A DNA stretch of 64,000 bases from Anabaenopsis elenkinii CCIBt3563 (GTDB lineage Bacteria; Cyanobacteriota; Cyanobacteriia; Cyanobacteriales; Nostocaceae). A model generated the notes under the pieces. It made no database searches. It saw nothing but the letters and a program-made list of their open reading frames with translations, and was not told the DNA's origin. Positions 27,325-38,570 of this stretch are shown in pieces. Position numbers and translations under genes: made by a program. The stretch's first letter is position 1; each line of letters opens with the position of its first letter. The stretch is from the NCBI RefSeq assembly GCF_015245355.1, contig NZ_CP063311.1:1399092-1463091 (forward strand), in the 5' to 3' direction.

Positions 27325-27705
27325 TTATTTGCCCGGAGCCTTCTTCTTACCGGCCACTGTTTGCCTTCTCCCGCGGCGGGTTCTAGCGTTAGTGCGAGTT
27401 CTTTGACCTCTAACTGGTAAGCCCATGCGGTGGCGACGACCGCGGTAGCAACCAATATCAATCAAGCGCTTGATGCTCATGGCTTCTAAGCGCCGCAAGT
27501 CACCTTCAACTTGATAGTTGGTTTCTATTTCTCCCCGTAGAGCTGCTACTTCAGCATCACTTAAGTCTTTAACACGGGTATCTGGGTTGACACCGGTAGC
27601 GGCTAAAATTCTCTGAGACCTCGTTAACCCAATGCCGTAAATATAAGTCAGACCAATTTCAACGCGCTTATCGCGTGGGAGGTCTACCCCGGAAATACGT
27701 GCCAC
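27325..27705 (-). CDS. rpsM: 30S ribosomal protein S13
   Basis: The 126-residue protein has [20 protein letters not shown] at the N-terminus. The basic C-terminal arm ([18 protein letters not shown], ending KKKAPGK) reaches tRNA and the intersubunit bridge. Confidence 0.98.
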   Translation of the reverse strand: MARISGVDLPRDKRVEIGLTYIYGIGLTRSQRILAATGVNPDTRVKDLSDAEVAALRGEIETNYQVEGDLRRLEAMSIKRLIDIGCYRGRRHRMGLPVRGQRTRTNARTRRGRRQTVAGKKKAPGK

Positions 27706-27819
27706 AATTCTTTTCTCCCTATGGTGTTCGCAATTGCTTTGACGCCGGCCTAATTAATTACCTTTGTCGTCTTTGATTATGAATTAATCTGTATTTTCAC
27801 TCTTGAATGTGTGAGAGTG

Positions 27820-27933
27820 TTACCCTTGGCGTTGTTTGTGCTTGGGGTTTACGCAAATCACCATCACGCGACCGCGCCGGCGGATGACGTTGCATTTTTC
27901 ACAGATTTTTTTGACTGAGGCTCGAACTTTCAT
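27820..27933 (-). CDS. rpmJ: 50S ribosomal protein L36
   Basis: This very short gene encodes 37 residues, beginning [20 protein letters not shown] and ending KHKQRQG. It retains the zinc-binding set: Cys11, Cys14, Cys27 and His32. It lies between infA and rpsM, its expected place. Confidence 0.96.
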   Translation of the reverse strand: MKVRASVKKICEKCNVIRRRGRVMVICVNPKHKQRQG

Positions 27934-28049
27934 GCCTTTTGTAATTGACTCCAAATAGTAAATTATAGCATTTTTAGGGATTTTAATTCAGTTAATTAAT
28001 GGGGGAGAACCCAAAAAGATGGTTTTATGGTAAGATTTTGGGGATATAG

Positions 28050-28274
28050 CTATTTCTTCCTTAGTCTATATGTGATTCTGCCTTTGGAAAGGTCGTAGGG
28101 GGTTAACTCAACTTTGACGCGATCGCCAGGTAAAATCTTGATGTAATTACGGCGAATCTTACCGGAAATGTGTGCTAAGACATTAAATCCATTATCCAAG
28201 TCAACACGAAACATCGCATTGGGGAGGGATTCAGTGACAGTGCCTTCCATTTCAATCAAATCTTGCTTAGACAA
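28050..28274 (-). CDS. infA: Translation initiation factor IF-1
   Basis: The 74-residue single OB-fold protein ([20 protein letters not shown], then [19 protein letters not shown]) blocks the A site during initiation. It lies between adk and rpmJ. The 200-bp spacer upstream contains a palindrome and may hold a promoter. Confidence 0.97.
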   Translation of the reverse strand: MSKQDLIEMEGTVTESLPNAMFRVDLDNGFNVLAHISGKIRRNYIKILPGDRVKVELTPYDLSKGRITYRLRKK

Positions 28275-28418
28275 TTTGTTTTTTCCTCAATTCAACAATC
28301 TCCTATTGATCCAGTTGCAGCACTTGGTCTGCAAAAAAACATATTTTCAGAAATATATCAATAGTTTATTAATATATCTTAGCTAAAATTGTCCAGCCTA
28401 TTATCCACAGGGGCCACA

Positions 28419-28436
28419 GACGCGATGAATCGCGTC
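28419..28436. repeat. Short palindrome GACGCGAT-GA-ATCGCGTC
   Basis: A perfect 8-bp inverted repeat lies in the infA-adk spacer. It resembles the palindromic core (ACGCGATTAATCGCGT) repeated in Nostoc/Anabaena genomes. A relative lies at 46936-46963. Confidence 0.7.
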
Positions 28437-28476
28437 CTTGGGGGGGGGAGTGGGTGACTTCCTCCCATTGTTCAGG

Positions 28477-29031
28477 TTATAAAGTAACGATGTGGCGCAA
28501 TTGCTCAGTGACTGCTTCTTGGGACTGATGTCCATTGACCGTGACTAACTGTTGGCGATCGCGATAATAGTCAATCAATGGTGCTGTTTGAGTGCGGTAA
28601 ACATCTAAACGGTGACGAATTACCTCCTCGGTGTCATCCTTTCGTCCCCGAGCGACTAAGCGTGAGACCACCACATCATCGGGAGCATCGAGATTAACAA
28701 CCCTCGCCTCACCCCCATGAGTTTGTGCGAGCAACTGCTCGAGAAAAACCGCTTGTGTCACCTTACGGGGAAACCCATCCAGAATCCAACCAGACTTGAC
28801 ATCAGGTTGACTAAAACGCTCCTCCACCAACTCCTGAACCAACTGGTCGGGTACTAAATCCCCCCGGTTGACATAACCTTGAGCCTTAATACCCAAAGGA
28901 GTTTGCTCTTGCATAGCGTGCCTTAATATATCCCCGGTAGAAATATGGGGAATATTTAAATCCGCCGCCAAAATTTGAGCTTGAGTGCCTTTACCAGAGC
29001 CAGGAGGTCCCAAGAAAATTAATCGCGTCAC
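28477..29031 (-). CDS. adk: Adenylate kinase
   Basis: Adk interconverts ATP plus AMP and two ADP. The protein has 184 residues, the short (lid-less) form. The P-loop is GPPGSGKGTQ, the AMP site is HISTGDILRHA, then GWILDGFPRKVTQA and VVSRLVARGRKDDTEEVI. It starts with GTG overlapping the secY stop (TAGTG), so it is coupled to secY. Confidence 0.97.
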   Translation of the reverse strand: MTRLIFLGPPGSGKGTQAQILAADLNIPHISTGDILRHAMQEQTPLGIKAQGYVNRGDLVPDQLVQELVEERFSQPDVKSGWILDGFPRKVTQAVFLEQLLAQTHGGEARVVNLDAPDDVVVSRLVARGRKDDTEEVIRHRLDVYRTQTAPLIDYYRDRQQLVTVNGHQSQEAVTEQLRHIVTL

Positions 29032-30344
29032 TATTGTTTCACCATTCCTTCATAACGCTGAGATATCACGTAGGTCTGTACTTGTTTAGCCGTATCAATT
29101 GCCACACCTACCAGAATTAGCAAAGAGGTAGCACCCAAACCTCGAAAAGTAGGCACACCTAAAGCACTTTCCACAGCCGTGGGAATAATAGCGACAAATC
29201 CCAAAAATATCGCCCCTAAAAAAGTCAGTCGATTAATCACACGTTCAAGATACTCACTGGTAGCCTTTCCGGGACGAATACCGGGAATACTAGATCCCAT
29301 TTTCTTCAAATTCTGAGCCACATCAACTGGATTAACAATTAACGAAGAATAGAAATAACTGAAGAAAATAATGGACACCAAGTAGACCAGAGCATAAACC
29401 CAAGCCCCAGAACCTCCAGGACTGAGATAAGTATTGACAATGTTAGCTATTTCAGGATTTTTGGTGAAATTAGCAATTAATAATGGCAGACTGAGAATTG
29501 CCGCCGCAAAAATAATCGGCATTACCCCCCCGGAATTGAGCCGCAGGGGTAAATAACTACGTTGTTCTGCCAATACTCGGCGACCGACTTGACGACGTGC
29601 GGAAATAATGGGGATGCGACGGATACCTTCCTGAACGAAAACAATCCCCACAATAGTTGCCAAGAATACCAATACCAGAACAATGACGCGACCGACGGTT
29701 TCTCTACCACCAACTTGTACCAAGTCAATAGTATCGCCTAAAGCTTTTGGTAAGGAGGCGACAATATTGACAAAAATCAACAATGATGCGCCATTACCAA
29801 GTCCACGTTCTGTAATCAGTTCTGAGGCCCACATGACAAACATAGAACCAGCCGTAAGAGCGACGGCTGTTTCAGCGACAAACAATGGGCCTGGATTCAA
29901 AGCAAATTGCTGGAGGAACAATGCCGAAAAAGCGACACTCTGAATAGTTGCCCAAACTACCGTGACATAGCGTGTAATTTGGGAAATCTTGCGCCGCCCT
30001 TGCTCACCTTCGTTTTTCTGTAAATTTTCTAAAGATGGAATTGCCGCGGTAAGTAATTGGATAATAATGGAGGCATTAATAAAAGGTAAAATCCCCAAGG
30101 CAAAGATGCCCAAAGTGGAAAGTCCTCGTCCAGAAAAGATATCCAATAAACCGAATACAGCATTATTACCGGATATAGCTTCAGCGAACCTAGCCCGATC
30201 AAGACCAGGAACCGGCAGAAATATACCCAGACGAACCAAAATTAAAATCCCGACGGTGACAAGCAGCCTACCTCTCAGGCCAGCTGCTTGTGCCATCTGC
30301 ATAAAAGTTTCTTGAGCCGTTGGGGCTTTTTCTCGACTGATCAT
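29031..30344 (-). CDS. secY: Preprotein translocase subunit SecY
   Basis: SecY is the channel-forming subunit of the Sec translocon in the plasma and thylakoid membranes. The 437-residue protein has ten hydrophobic helices, with family blocks GLLDIFSGRGLSTLGIFALG and FGIVFVQEGIRRIPI-like regions. The plug helix is close to the N-terminus, and the cytosolic loop SAR-RQVGRR lies near the centre. It sits between rplO and adk, as in most bacteria. Confidence 0.98.
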   Translation of the reverse strand: MISREKAPTAQETFMQMAQAAGLRGRLLVTVGILILVRLGIFLPVPGLDRARFAEAISGNNAVFGLLDIFSGRGLSTLGIFALGILPFINASIIIQLLTAAIPSLENLQKNEGEQGRRKISQITRYVTVVWATIQSVAFSALFLQQFALNPGPLFVAETAVALTAGSMFVMWASELITERGLGNGASLLIFVNIVASLPKALGDTIDLVQVGGRETVGRVIVLVLVFLATIVGIVFVQEGIRRIPIISARRQVGRRVLAEQRSYLPLRLNSGGVMPIIFAAAILSLPLLIANFTKNPEIANIVNTYLSPGGSGAWVYALVYLVSIIFFSYFYSSLIVNPVDVAQNLKKMGSSIPGIRPGKATSEYLERVINRLTFLGAIFLGFVAIIPTAVESALGVPTFRGLGATSLLILVGVAIDTAKQVQTYVISQRYEGMVKQ

Positions 30345-30419
30345 AGAATGCTACCTCTATAGTGAACCGGGGGGGCTAGCAGCTATCAGAGATGGCAAGT
30401 GTGCAATTGGTGTGCTCAC

Positions 30420-30863
30420 TTAGACGATTTCACAACTACCACCAGCCGCCTCAATTTTGCTACGAGCTTGTCCTGTAAAAGCTGCTGCTTGTACCTTGAG
30501 GGATACATTCAATTCACCGTTGCCCAAAATTTTCAATGGACCCTTAGCGGTAGTGATGATCCCCGCCTCTTGGAGAGAAGTCAAAGTTACTTCCGTATTG
30601 GCAGGAAGAGAAGCGAGCTTATCTACATTAATCGTAGTGTAAATTTTGCGATTCACAATTGGGAAGCCCTTGAGCTTGGGCAAGCGGCGGTACAATGGTT
30701 GCTGACCACCTTCAAAACCCGGTCTAGTGCTGCTACCAGAACGGGATTTTTGACCTCTCATACCCAAACCAGCGCTAGCGCCTTGACCAGCGGAAATCCC
30801 TCTGGCTACGCGGCGGCGGCGTTTCTTTGACCCTTTTTGGGGTTTAACATCGTTGAGTCTCAT
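30420..30863 (-). CDS. rplO: 50S ribosomal protein L15
   Basis: The 147-residue protein has the Gly/Arg-rich N-terminus [20 protein letters not shown], then [19 protein letters not shown], and [20 protein letters not shown]30 (rpmD), which sits between rpsE and rplO in many bacteria, is absent, as is normal in cyanobacteria. Confidence 0.97.
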   Translation of the reverse strand: MRLNDVKPQKGSKKRRRRVARGISAGQGASAGLGMRGQKSRSGSSTRPGFEGGQQPLYRRLPKLKGFPIVNRKIYTTINVDKLASLPANTEVTLTSLQEAGIITTAKGPLKILGNGELNVSLKVQAAAFTGQARSKIEAAGGSCEIV

Positions 30864-30914
30864 GATGTAATTAGTTATTTTTTAGAGGTTCACTATTGAC
30901 TGTTCACCGTTGCA

Positions 30915-30932
30915 GGCTTGCCTTAGCAAGCC
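30915..30932 (-). other. Intercistronic hairpin between rpsE and rplO
   Basis: GGCTTGC and GCAAGCC form a perfect 7-bp stem with a 4-nt loop in the 86-bp spacer where rpmD would lie in other bacteria. There is no U-tract. It may set mRNA stability or be a small repeat. Confidence 0.55.
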
Positions 30933-30949
30933 GTTAACCGTCAACCATT

Positions 30950-31474
30950 CTAAATGTAGAGTTTTTCAATAGGAATACCGCGATCTTCGGCTACTTCAGA
31001 AAAAGTACGGAGTGTAGATAAGGCATTCACTGCAGCTCTAGCATTGTTGAGGGGGTTATTGGAACCCAGTTGCTTGGCCAAGATGTTACGAACTCCTGCC
31101 AATTCCAGTACAGTCCGGACGGCACCACCAGCAATTACCCCAGTACCGGGTGCTGCTGGGCGCATCATCACCTTAGCACCGCCACCCACGCCATCGATAG
31201 GATGGGGAATGGAGTTCGACTTAGTCATAGGAATGTCAATCAGGTGTTTCTTGCCATCGGCCACACCCTTTTTGACGGCGCCAATAACATCTGAAGCCTT
31301 GCCGACTCCGACACCGACTTGGCCACGTTCATTACCGACAACAACGATGGCGCGGAAGCTAAGTTTTTTACCTCCCTTAACTACCTTGCTCACCCGGCGA
31401 ATTTGGATGACTCGCTCTTGCCAGTTAATTTCTTCTTTTTTTGTGCGGTTAGCCTTACGACGACCAGTTGCCAT
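30950..31474 (-). CDS. rpsE: 30S ribosomal protein S5
   Basis: The 174-residue protein has [40 protein letters not shown] and [19 protein letters not shown], the standard S5 blocks. The ATG at 31474 ([15 protein letters not shown]) is preferred to one two codons upstream. Confidence 0.97.
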   Translation of the reverse strand: MATGRRKANRTKKEEINWQERVIQIRRVSKVVKGGKKLSFRAIVVVGNERGQVGVGVGKASDVIGAVKKGVADGKKHLIDIPMTKSNSIPHPIDGVGGGAKVMMRPAAPGTGVIAGGAVRTVLELAGVRNILAKQLGSNNPLNNARAAVNALSTLRTFSEVAEDRGIPIEKLYI

Positions 31475-31504
31475 AATCAAATGCTCTCTATTAGTCAGTT
31501 GTCA

Positions 31505-31864
31505 TTAGAAATCTAAACCAGCCTCCCGTGCTGCATCAGCTAGGGCTTTGACACGACCATGATATAAGTTGCCACCGCGATCAAAGACTACTTTGGTGAT
31601 TCCTTTTTCCAACAATCGCACTGCTACCAATTTGCCCACTTGGGCTGATGCTTCACAAGTAGCACCTGTAGCCTTAGATTTCAACTCTGGTTCAACGGTG
31701 GAGGCTGCTACTAAGGTGTGATGCTTGGTGTCATCAATTACTTGAGCGTAAATATGTTCGTTGGAACGAAACACGGATAAACGTGGACGTTCTTGGGTTC
31801 CTTGAACTTTACCACGAACGCGCCGATGGCGACGCTGTTTTGATTCTCTACGAGTAAGTTTCAT
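31505..31864 (-). CDS. rplR: 50S ribosomal protein L18
   Basis: The 119-residue 5S-rRNA-binding protein contains [35 protein letters not shown] and [20 protein letters not shown]. It begins 2 bp after the rplF stop. Confidence 0.97.
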   Translation of the reverse strand: MKLTRRESKQRRHRRVRGKVQGTQERPRLSVFRSNEHIYAQVIDDTKHHTLVAASTVEPELKSKATGATCEASAQVGKLVAVRLLEKGITKVVFDRGGNLYHGRVKALADAAREAGLDF

Positions 31865-31866
31865 TG

Positions 31867-32415
31867 TTATTTCTTACCACTCTTACCAGTCTTACCAGCT
31901 TTGCGTCTGACGGCTTCACCGGCATAACGAATGCCTTTACCTTTGTAGGGTTCTGGGGGGCGCACAGCGCGAATTTTAGCGGCTGTGTTACCTACCATTT
32001 CCTTGTCGTAACCACTGACGATGACATTAGTGTTATTTTCCACAGCAAACTGAATCCCTTCCGGAGGGTCAATCTGCACTTGATGGCTGTAGCCAATATT
32101 CAAGACCAGGTTACGTCCTTGAACTTGTGCCCGGTAACCCACCCCTTGAATTTCCAGACGACGCTGAAAACCTTGGGAGACTCCCTCCACCATGTTAGCC
32201 ACTAAGGTGCGGCTTAAACCGTGCATTTGCCGAGACACACGTGTGTCATCACGACGGTTGACACTTAATGTTTGTCCTTCTTGGGAGATAACCACATGAG
32301 GAGACACAGTCCGTGAAAGTTGGCCTTTGGGACCTTTCACTAAAACTTGGCTACCATCAATTGTCACTTCCACTTTGGCGGGAATAGTAATTGGACGTTT
32401 ACCAATACGAGACAT
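31867..32415 (-). CDS. rplF: 50S ribosomal protein L6
   Basis: The 182-residue protein starts [20 protein letters not shown]. It has the two L6 repeats and the C-terminal signature [15 protein letters not shown] short poly-Lys/Gly tail follows. Confidence 0.97.
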   Translation of the reverse strand: MSRIGKRPITIPAKVEVTIDGSQVLVKGPKGQLSRTVSPHVVISQEGQTLSVNRRDDTRVSRQMHGLSRTLVANMVEGVSQGFQRRLEIQGVGYRAQVQGRNLVLNIGYSHQVQIDPPEGIQFAVENNTNVIVSGYDKEMVGNTAAKIRAVRPPEPYKGKGIRYAGEAVRRKAGKTGKSGKK

Positions 32416-32486
32416 GATTCTTAGTTCTTTATCTTCTCTTCAAGACGCTACTACGCCAACAGTCCTGACCCTGGGGGTAATGACTA

Positions 32487-32888
32487 CTACCAAACATAGC
32501 AAAGTACTTCACCACCTAAGCTCTGACGACGCGCTTCGCGGTCAGTCATGATACCACTGGATGTAGAAATAATGGCAATGCCGATCCCACCTAGTACCCG
32601 GGGTAATTCTTTTCTATTGGAGTAAACGCGCAAACCAGGTTTACTGACTCGTTTCAAAGCAGTAATTAAAGGCTGACGGTTTTTACCCTTATATTTGAGT
32701 GAAATCACCAAATTGCGCTTAATCCCTTCTCCTGCTTCTACAACTTCAGCCACAAAGCCTTCCTCTTGTAGTACCTTAGCAATACTACGAGTCATTTTTG
32801 TGGCTGGCACTTGTGTAGTTTGATGCCTTGCCAGGTTGGCATTGCGGATGCGCGTTAGCATATCTGCAACTGTATCGTTAGCTGCCAT
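32487..32888 (-). CDS. rpsH: 30S ribosomal protein S8
   Basis: The 133-residue protein has the N-terminal block [20 protein letters not shown] and the C-terminal rRNA-binding signature [20 protein letters not shown]. It lies between rplE and rplF; rpsN, found here in many bacteria, is absent. Confidence 0.97.
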   Translation of the reverse strand: MAANDTVADMLTRIRNANLARHQTTQVPATKMTRSIAKVLQEEGFVAEVVEAGEGIKRNLVISLKYKGKNRQPLITALKRVSKPGLRVYSNRKELPRVLGGIGIAIISTSSGIMTDREARRQSLGGEVLCYVW

Positions 32889-32908
32889 CGTTCCCTCTTT
32901 AGATGAAC

Positions 32909-33457
32909 TTATTGATCGCGAAAGGGCATTCCCATTTCTTTAAGTAAGGCGCGACCCTCTTCGTCGTTTTTCGCCGTTGTGATGATGGAAATATCCATCC
33001 CACGGATTTGATCGATACTGTCGTACTCGACCTCTGGAAAAATTAGCTGTTCTCTGACCCCCAGAGTGTAGTTACCGCGACCGTCGAAGCTTTTGGGACT
33101 AATACCGCGGAAGTCTCTAATCCTGGGTAGTGACAAGCTAATTAATCGGTCTAGAAAAGCGTACATCCGTTCGCTTCTGAGGGTTACCATGATGCCCACA
33201 GGCATACCCTGACGAATCTTAAAGCCGGCGATCGCTTTTTTCGCCCTAGTCACCACTGGCTTTTGACCAGTAATCAGAGCAATTTCATTTAAAGACGCTT
33301 CTAACGCCTTGGCATTTTGAGCCGCTTCCCCCAAACCGCGGTTAACAGTAATTTTCACTAACTTCGGTACTTGATGAACGTTAGTGTACTGAAACTGATT
33401 CATCAGTTTAGGGACGATGGTTTCTTGATATAAACCTTTGAGTCTTTGTGTTGCCAT
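32909..33457 (-). CDS. rplE: 50S ribosomal protein L5
   Basis: The 182-residue 5S-rRNA-binding protein contains [40 protein letters not shown], and [20 protein letters not shown]. Spacing to rpsH is 20 bp. Confidence 0.97.
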   Translation of the reverse strand: MATQRLKGLYQETIVPKLMNQFQYTNVHQVPKLVKITVNRGLGEAAQNAKALEASLNEIALITGQKPVVTRAKKAIAGFKIRQGMPVGIMVTLRSERMYAFLDRLISLSLPRIRDFRGISPKSFDGRGNYTLGVREQLIFPEVEYDSIDQIRGMDISIITTAKNDEEGRALLKEMGMPFRDQ

Positions 33458-33548
33458 AGTTATTTATCTGTATCCCTGGGCTTTGTCAGGGAGGTATGCC
33501 TGAATTGCTAGTGAGTCTCTTCGGGTAGTAAAACGGCAGTAATTCCGG

Positions 33549-33902
33549 TTATTTATCGAGAATTTCACCTGTCTTTTTGAGCATTCTCACTTTTTTACCT
33601 TCTGCTGTAAAGGTGTAGCAAACACGACTTGTTACGTTTTGCTTAGTAGAATAGAGCATGACATTGGAACTATGGATAGGAAATTCCTGAGTCACAATGC
33701 GACCCGACTCGCCCTCCTGCTGGGGTTTAACGTGCTTAGTCTTGATGTTGACACCTTTAACTAGGACTTTACTCAGTTGGGGTAGTGCTTTTACCACCTC
33801 ACCAACCTTACCCTTGTCCTTCCCTGCGATCACTTGCACAGTGTCGCCAGTTTTGACGTGCATCTTATGAAACACTTTCGCCTTTTCCTTGGGTTTTGCC
33901 AT
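33549..33902 (-). CDS. rplX: 50S ribosomal protein L24
   Basis: The 117-residue protein has the KOW motif [20 protein letters not shown] and a cyanobacteria-like C-terminal tail. Its ATG overlaps the rplN stop (TAATG), so the two are coupled. Confidence 0.97.
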   Translation of the reverse strand: MAKPKEKAKVFHKMHVKTGDTVQVIAGKDKGKVGEVVKALPQLSKVLVKGVNIKTKHVKPQQEGESGRIVTQEFPIHSSNVMLYSTKQNVTSRVCYTFTAEGKKVRMLKKTGEILDK

Positions 33903-34270
33903 TACAGCACCTCCGGAGCCAGAGAAACGATTTTAGTGAAGCTTTTATCACGTAGTTCCCGAGCCACAGGTCCAAAAACCCGTGTACCTCTGGGATTACC
34001 ATCCTTATTGATGATCACGGCGGCGTTATCATCAAAGCGAATAGTCATACCACTATCCCGGCGGATATTATGACGGGTACGCACAATTACCGCTTCTATC
34101 ACATCTGATTTTTTCACAGCCATATTGGGGATGGCATCTTTAACAACGGCGATAATCTTATCACCGATAAAACCATAACGTCTGTTACCCGCACCTAATA
34201 CACGGATGCACATAATTTTTTTGGCACCGCTATTATCTGCGACAGTGAGGTAAGTCTGGGGTTGAATCAC
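33902..34270 (-). CDS. rplN: 50S ribosomal protein L14
   Basis: The 122-residue protein begins [20 protein letters not shown] and contains [14 protein letters not shown] and [20 protein letters not shown], ending LAPEVL as is typical. Confidence 0.98.
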   Translation of the reverse strand: MIQPQTYLTVADNSGAKKIMCIRVLGAGNRRYGFIGDKIIAVVKDAIPNMAVKKSDVIEAVIVRTRHNIRRDSGMTIRFDDNAAVIINKDGNPRGTRVFGPVARELRDKSFTKIVSLAPEVL

Positions 34271-34311
34271 TATTAATCTCCCTTTTGGAGTTTAGATTAT
34301 TGTAACAATTG

Positions 34312-34563
34312 TTACACAGAAGCCTTTGTATTCAAGATATCTTTGACTTGCCAGCGTTTGGTTTTACTCAAAGGTCTAGTTTCTTGAATCCGCACGCGAT
34401 CGCCCACCTTGCACTGACTATGCTCGTCGTGAACCTTATACCGGCGGGTTTGTACCACAATTTTCCCATACTTAGGGTGGGGAGAGCGATTTTCTACAGC
34501 GACCACCACAGTTTTTTGCATTTTGTCGCTCACCACCACGCCGACGCGTTCTTTAATTGCCAT
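34312..34563 (-). CDS. rpsQ: 30S ribosomal protein S17
   Basis: The 83-residue OB-fold protein has [18 protein letters not shown] and the signature [18 protein letters not shown]. Confidence 0.97.
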   Translation of the reverse strand: MAIKERVGVVVSDKMQKTVVVAVENRSPHPKYGKIVVQTRRYKVHDEHSQCKVGDRVRIQETRPLSKTKRWQVKDILNTKASV

Positions 34564-34591
34564 AATCTCCTAGTTCTTATTCTGTAGTCGA

Positions 34592-34801
34592 TTAACCCTG
34601 CTGGACTTGTTTGCGCTCAGTTTCCACAGTCAGCAGTTGAGCCAGGCGGTGTCGAGCGTGTCGGAACTCATGGGGCTTTTCCAATTGTCTTGTGCTAGCT
34701 TGCAAACGCAGTTGAAACAGTTGTTTTTTCACAGAGACAATTTCCGAGACCAGTTGCTCATCAGTTAATTCCCTAGCTTCTGAAATCTTGGGAAGAGCCA
34801 T
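34592..34801 (-). CDS. rpmC: 50S ribosomal protein L29
   Basis: The 69-residue helical protein has ELTDEQLVSEIVSVKKQLFQ and KPHEFRHARHRLAQLLTVET. It lies 3 bp from rplP and 28 bp from rpsQ. Confidence 0.96.
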   Translation of the reverse strand: MALPKISEARELTDEQLVSEIVSVKKQLFQLRLQASTRQLEKPHEFRHARHRLAQLLTVETERKQVQQG

Positions 34802-34804
34802 AAC

Positions 34805-35230
34805 CTACTCCTGCTCCTGTAGTTGAGAACGCACAATAAACTTAGTTTTAATTGGCAGCTTATTAGCAGCCAAACGCATAGCCTCGCGAGCCACCTCTTC
34901 AGGAACTCCAGCGATTTCAAACATAATGCGTCCTGGCTTGACCACCGCCACCCAAAACTCTGGAGAACCCTTTCCTGAACCCATCCGGGTTTCAGCCGGC
35001 CGCATAGTAATAGGTTTATCTGGAAAAATCCGGATCCAGATTTTACCACCCCGGCGGATATAACGAGTCATAGCCCGACGGGAGGCCTCAATTTGCCGGG
35101 AAGTAATCCAAGAAGGCTCCTGAGCCTGGAGGCCGAAATCACCAAAATTAATATTACAGCCGCGGCTAGCCAGACCCTGCATCCGGCCGCGCTGTTGTTT
35201 ACGGAACTTAGTTCTTCTAGGACTTAACAT
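34805..35230 (-). CDS. rplP: 50S ribosomal protein L16
   Basis: The 141-residue protein begins [20 protein letters not shown]. It carries [20 protein letters not shown] and [19 protein letters not shown], the standard L16 blocks. Confidence 0.98.
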   Translation of the reverse strand: MLSPRRTKFRKQQRGRMQGLASRGCNINFGDFGLQAQEPSWITSRQIEASRRAMTRYIRRGGKIWIRIFPDKPITMRPAETRMGSGKGSPEFWVAVVKPGRIMFEIAGVPEEVAREAMRLAANKLPIKTKFIVRSQLQEQE

Positions 35231-35233
35231 ACC

Positions 35234-35989
35234 TCATCCCTCATTAGATCGGTCTTCAAATTGCTGACGACGGCGCTGTTGTTGACGACGACGAGGCTCC
35301 CGTTCCCGTGGAGTGGATGGAGCGGTAGTTTCCTCCTGTCCTGGGATAATTTCTCCCTTAAACACCCATACCTTAATACCCAGAATCCCGTATATTGTTT
35401 TAGCCGTGCAATAAGCGTAATCAATATCAGCGCGGAGGGTATGTAAAGGCACTCTTCCCTCACGAGTCCACTCAGTCCGAGCGATTTCTGCACCATTGAG
35501 GCGACCGCTGATCTGAATTTTAATGCCTTGAACGCCAGCACGTTGGGCCCGTTGAATAGCTTGTCGCACTACCCGCCGAAAAGAAACGCGTCGCTCCAAC
35601 TGTTGAGCAATATACTCACCAATCAAAGACGCATCGGCATCGACCTTTTGGACTTCCACAACATTAATGCGAATCTGACGATTACCGCCGAGCATTTGTT
35701 GTAGTCCCAACCGCAGTGACTCAATCCCTTGTCCACCGCGACCGACAACCACACCCGGTCTAGCCGTGTGTACTTCCAAATCAATCTGGTCAGCCTTGCG
35801 CTCAATGCGCACCTCGGAGATTCCCGCGTTATTTTGAGCCAACCGACCCAGCTTTTGCTCTATGTACTGGCGGAGTTTGTGGTCTTCTTGTAAAAGTTCT
35901 GGATAGCGTTGAGGAACTGCAAACCAACGGGATTGATGCTCCTGCGTAATACCCAGACGAAAACCAACTGGATGAATTTTCTGTCCCAC
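35234..35989 (-). CDS. rpsC: 30S ribosomal protein S3
   Basis: The 251-residue protein has the KH domain block [20 protein letters not shown] and the C-terminal S3 signature. It ends in an Arg/Gln-rich tail longer than in enterics ([19 protein letters not shown]). Confidence 0.98.
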   Translation of the reverse strand: MGQKIHPVGFRLGITQEHQSRWFAVPQRYPELLQEDHKLRQYIEQKLGRLAQNNAGISEVRIERKADQIDLEVHTARPGVVVGRGGQGIESLRLGLQQMLGGNRQIRINVVEVQKVDADASLIGEYIAQQLERRVSFRRVVRQAIQRAQRAGVQGIKIQISGRLNGAEIARTEWTREGRVPLHTLRADIDYAYCTAKTIYGILGIKVWVFKGEIIPGQEETTAPSTPREREPRRRQQQRRRQQFEDRSNEG

Positions 35990-36017
35990 AAATGCTTCCT
36001 CTTGTCAACTTCTTAGA

Positions 36018-36374
36018 TTACTTAGCAGCATCAGCAGCCACCGCCAAAGTGATATGACACGTTGGCTTACGAATTTGGTAAGCTCGCCCCTGGGCTCTAG
36101 GTTGGAACCGTTTTAGTACCGGACCTTGATTAGCATAGGCTTGAGTAATCACCAATTGCGTCCGGTCTAAACCGGCATTATGTTCCGCATTAGCTGCAGC
36201 ACTTCTGAGCAGCTTCAGCACTGGTTCACAAGCTCGATAGGGCATGAATTCCAATATAATCAGTGCTTCTCGGTAAGACAGCCCCCGAATTTGGTCAAGG
36301 ACACGACGCACCTTATAGGGAGACATCCGGATATAACGAGCGATCGCCTTTACTTCAGTAGTATCAATAGCCAT
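36018..36374 (-). CDS. rplV: 50S ribosomal protein L22
   Basis: The 118-residue protein has [20 protein letters not shown] and the exit-tunnel hairpin region [20 protein letters not shown], ending with the usual CHITL block. Confidence 0.97.
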   Translation of the reverse strand: MAIDTTEVKAIARYIRMSPYKVRRVLDQIRGLSYREALIILEFMPYRACEPVLKLLRSAAANAEHNAGLDRTQLVITQAYANQGPVLKRFQPRAQGRAYQIRKPTCHITLAVAADAAK

Positions 36375-36393
36375 AAATTTTTCTAACTAACAA

Positions 36394-36672
36394 CTATCTC
36401 CCTGCCTTTTTATCACTTTTCCCATGGCCTCTGTAGGTACGGGTGGGGGCGAACTCTCCCAACTTATGACCTACCATTTGTTCATTAACAAACACTGGAA
36501 CGTGTTGACGACCATTGTGAACAGCGATCGTATGACCTATCATTAAGGGCAAAATTGTTGAAGCTCGTGACCAAGTTTTAATAACTTGTTTTTCGTTTTT
36601 AGCGTTGAGCTTTTCAATTTTACTCAGCAAGTGATCCGCTACAAAAGGACCTTTTTTCAGAGAACGACCCAT
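36394..36672 (-). CDS. rpsS: 30S ribosomal protein S19
   Basis: The 92-residue protein begins [20 protein letters not shown] and contains the signature [20 protein letters not shown]. Confidence 0.98.
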   Translation of the reverse strand: MGRSLKKGPFVADHLLSKIEKLNAKNEKQVIKTWSRASTILPLMIGHTIAVHNGRQHVPVFVNEQMVGHKLGEFAPTRTYRGHGKSDKKAGR

Positions 36673-36702
36673 AATTTCGACTTTGGATTTTTTGACTTGA
36701 GA

Positions 36703-37566
36703 CTATGACTGACGGCCACCACGTCCCCGTTTAGAAGACTTCCGACGGCGACGCACGATCAACTTACTGCTAGCCTTCTTAGGCTTGCGTGTTTTCGCGC
36801 CCAAAGCGGGTTTACCCCAAGGTGTTACAGGACCTGGTCTACCAATAGGCGCTCTACCTTCACCACCACCATGTGGGTGGTCTACCGGGTTCATCACACT
36901 ACCTCTGACCTTAGGACGGCGACCCTTCCACCGATTGCGTCCGGCCTTACCGGCGCTGAGATTGCGCGCGTCGGTGTTACCTACCTGTCCAATAGTCGCA
37001 TAGCATTCTTTACGAATCATTCGCACTTCCCCAGAAGGCAACTTGAGGGTGACATACTGACCCTCCTTAGCCACCACCTGGGCATTAGCGCCAGCGGCCC
37101 GGACAATTTGCCCGCCTTTACCTGGTGTCAGTTCCACATTATGGACACTAGTACCCAGGGGGATATTAGACAGTGGTAAAGCGTTACCATCCTCAAAGGG
37201 AGAGTCAGGACCGGCGATAATTTTCGCCCCGACTGGTAACTTATTGGGGTGAAGGATATAACGCTTTTCCCCATCTTCATATAAAACTAGGGCGATGCGG
37301 GCGTTGCGATTGGGGTCATATTCAATGGCGATGACCTCGGCGACAATGTTACGTTTATCCCGTTTAAAGTCAATAATCCGGTAAAGTTGCTTGTGTCCGC
37401 CACCCCGACGACGGCTAGTGATGCGCCCTTGATTATTCCGACCCTTAGCGCGATGTACATATTCTGTGAGTGACTTTTCCGGTTCTGATTTGGTAATCTC
37501 GGCAAAGTCAGAAACAGTGACCTGACGCGTACTAGGGGTATAAGGGCGATAAGAACGAGTACCCAT
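36703..37566 (-). CDS. rplB: 50S ribosomal protein L2
   Basis: The 287-residue protein lies near the peptidyl-transferase centre. Its signature [20 protein letters not shown] is intact, including the conserved histidine. The N-terminus [20 protein letters not shown] and the basic C-terminus are typical. Confidence 0.98.
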   Translation of the reverse strand: MGTRSYRPYTPSTRQVTVSDFAEITKSEPEKSLTEYVHRAKGRNNQGRITSRRRGGGHKQLYRIIDFKRDKRNIVAEVIAIEYDPNRNARIALVLYEDGEKRYILHPNKLPVGAKIIAGPDSPFEDGNALPLSNIPLGTSVHNVELTPGKGGQIVRAAGANAQVVAKEGQYVTLKLPSGEVRMIRKECYATIGQVGNTDARNLSAGKAGRNRWKGRRPKVRGSVMNPVDHPHGGGEGRAPIGRPGPVTPWGKPALGAKTRKPKKASSKLIVRRRRKSSKRGRGGRQS

Positions 37567-37572
37567 TTTATT

Positions 37573-37887
37573 TTATACCTCTGGGAATAGAACTTGTCTA
37601 ACTTTCTCTTCGTCCCCAGGCGCTACAGTGACAATAGCTCTTTTATATTGGGGCTTGTAACCAATAAATTTACCCACACGACGTTGCTTGCGTGCTGGAA
37701 GCATGGTATTTATTTTTACAACTTTGACCTGGAACAGGTCTTCAATTGCGGCTTTAATTTGTGGTTTGGTGGCCTTTGGAGTTACTTCAAAAGTATATTT
37801 GTTTTGCTCCATAAGGATGGTCGCCTTTTCAGTCACAATCGGGCGACGCACTAAGTCCGGAAGATTGCGGGGGTCAAACTTAGGCAC
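37573..37887 (-). CDS. rplW: 50S ribosomal protein L23
   Basis: The 104-residue exit-tunnel-rim protein has [20 protein letters not shown] and the [20 protein letters not shown] loop. Its start overlaps the rplD stop by 8 bp. Confidence 0.97.
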   Translation of the reverse strand: MPKFDPRNLPDLVRRPIVTEKATILMEQNKYTFEVTPKATKPQIKAAIEDLFQVKVVKINTMLPARKQRRVGKFIGYKPQYKRAIVTVAPGDEEKVRQVLFPEV

Positions 37888-38518
37888 TATAGACCTCCTG
37901 AATTTTTGCTAAAGCTGATGATGTGACGACAATTTTATCAGCGTGCAGCAAGTCGTAAACATTGAGTTGGTCTGCTGCAATTATCTTTAAATTGGCGATA
38001 TTCCGGGCTGATAGATAAACGTTATCTGCCTTTTGAATCTCCGGCAAAATCAACAACGTCTTAATTTCTGGTGCTGCTCCCCAACGAGCTAGGGCCGAGA
38101 CTAACTCTTTAGTTTTGGGGCGGGATAACTCGTTGTTAAAATCTTCAACCACAATCAAGTCTTCCCCACGGCTGACGAAAGCGGTTCGCAGTGCTAAACG
38201 CCGTTCTTTGCGGTTTAATTTCAGGTAAAAATCTCTGGGTTTGGGTCCAAAAATCACACCGCCACCACGCCACAGTGGAGAACGAATAGATCCAGCACGA
38301 GCGCGACCGGTTCCTTTTTGCCGCCAAGGTTTACGACCGCCGCCTCTGACTTCGGAACGAGTTTTAGTACTAGCAGTTCCCTGGCGAGAGTTGGTCATTT
38401 GTCTGACCAAGGCTCGATGGACAATATGAGATGCTGTTGATTCTTGAGCAACTCTTAACTCAAGGGTCGCTTGTCCGACTTGTTCTCCTTGCCAATTTTT
38501 AACTATGCTTTCCACCAT
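37880..38518 (-). CDS. rplD: 50S ribosomal protein L4
   Basis: The 212-residue protein has the tunnel-loop block [20 protein letters not shown] and [18 protein letters not shown], then the globular domain. In enterics L4 also represses its own operon; whether that applies here is unknown. Confidence 0.98.
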   Translation of the reverse strand: MVESIVKNWQGEQVGQATLELRVAQESTASHIVHRALVRQMTNSRQGTASTKTRSEVRGGGRKPWRQKGTGRARAGSIRSPLWRGGGVIFGPKPRDFYLKLNRKERRLALRTAFVSRGEDLIVVEDFNNELSRPKTKELVSALARWGAAPEIKTLLILPEIQKADNVYLSARNIANLKIIAADQLNVYDLLHADKIVVTSSALAKIQEVYSA

Positions 38519-38570
38519 TTTTATGTCCTTTTGTGTTTTTTGCCTTTTGTCTTTAGTTCATGAGTAATGA

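Noticed and set aside
31044-31508. Plus-strand frame of 154 codons antisense to rpsE
   Set aside because: It mirrors rpsE codon structure; the minus-strand S5 gene is certain.
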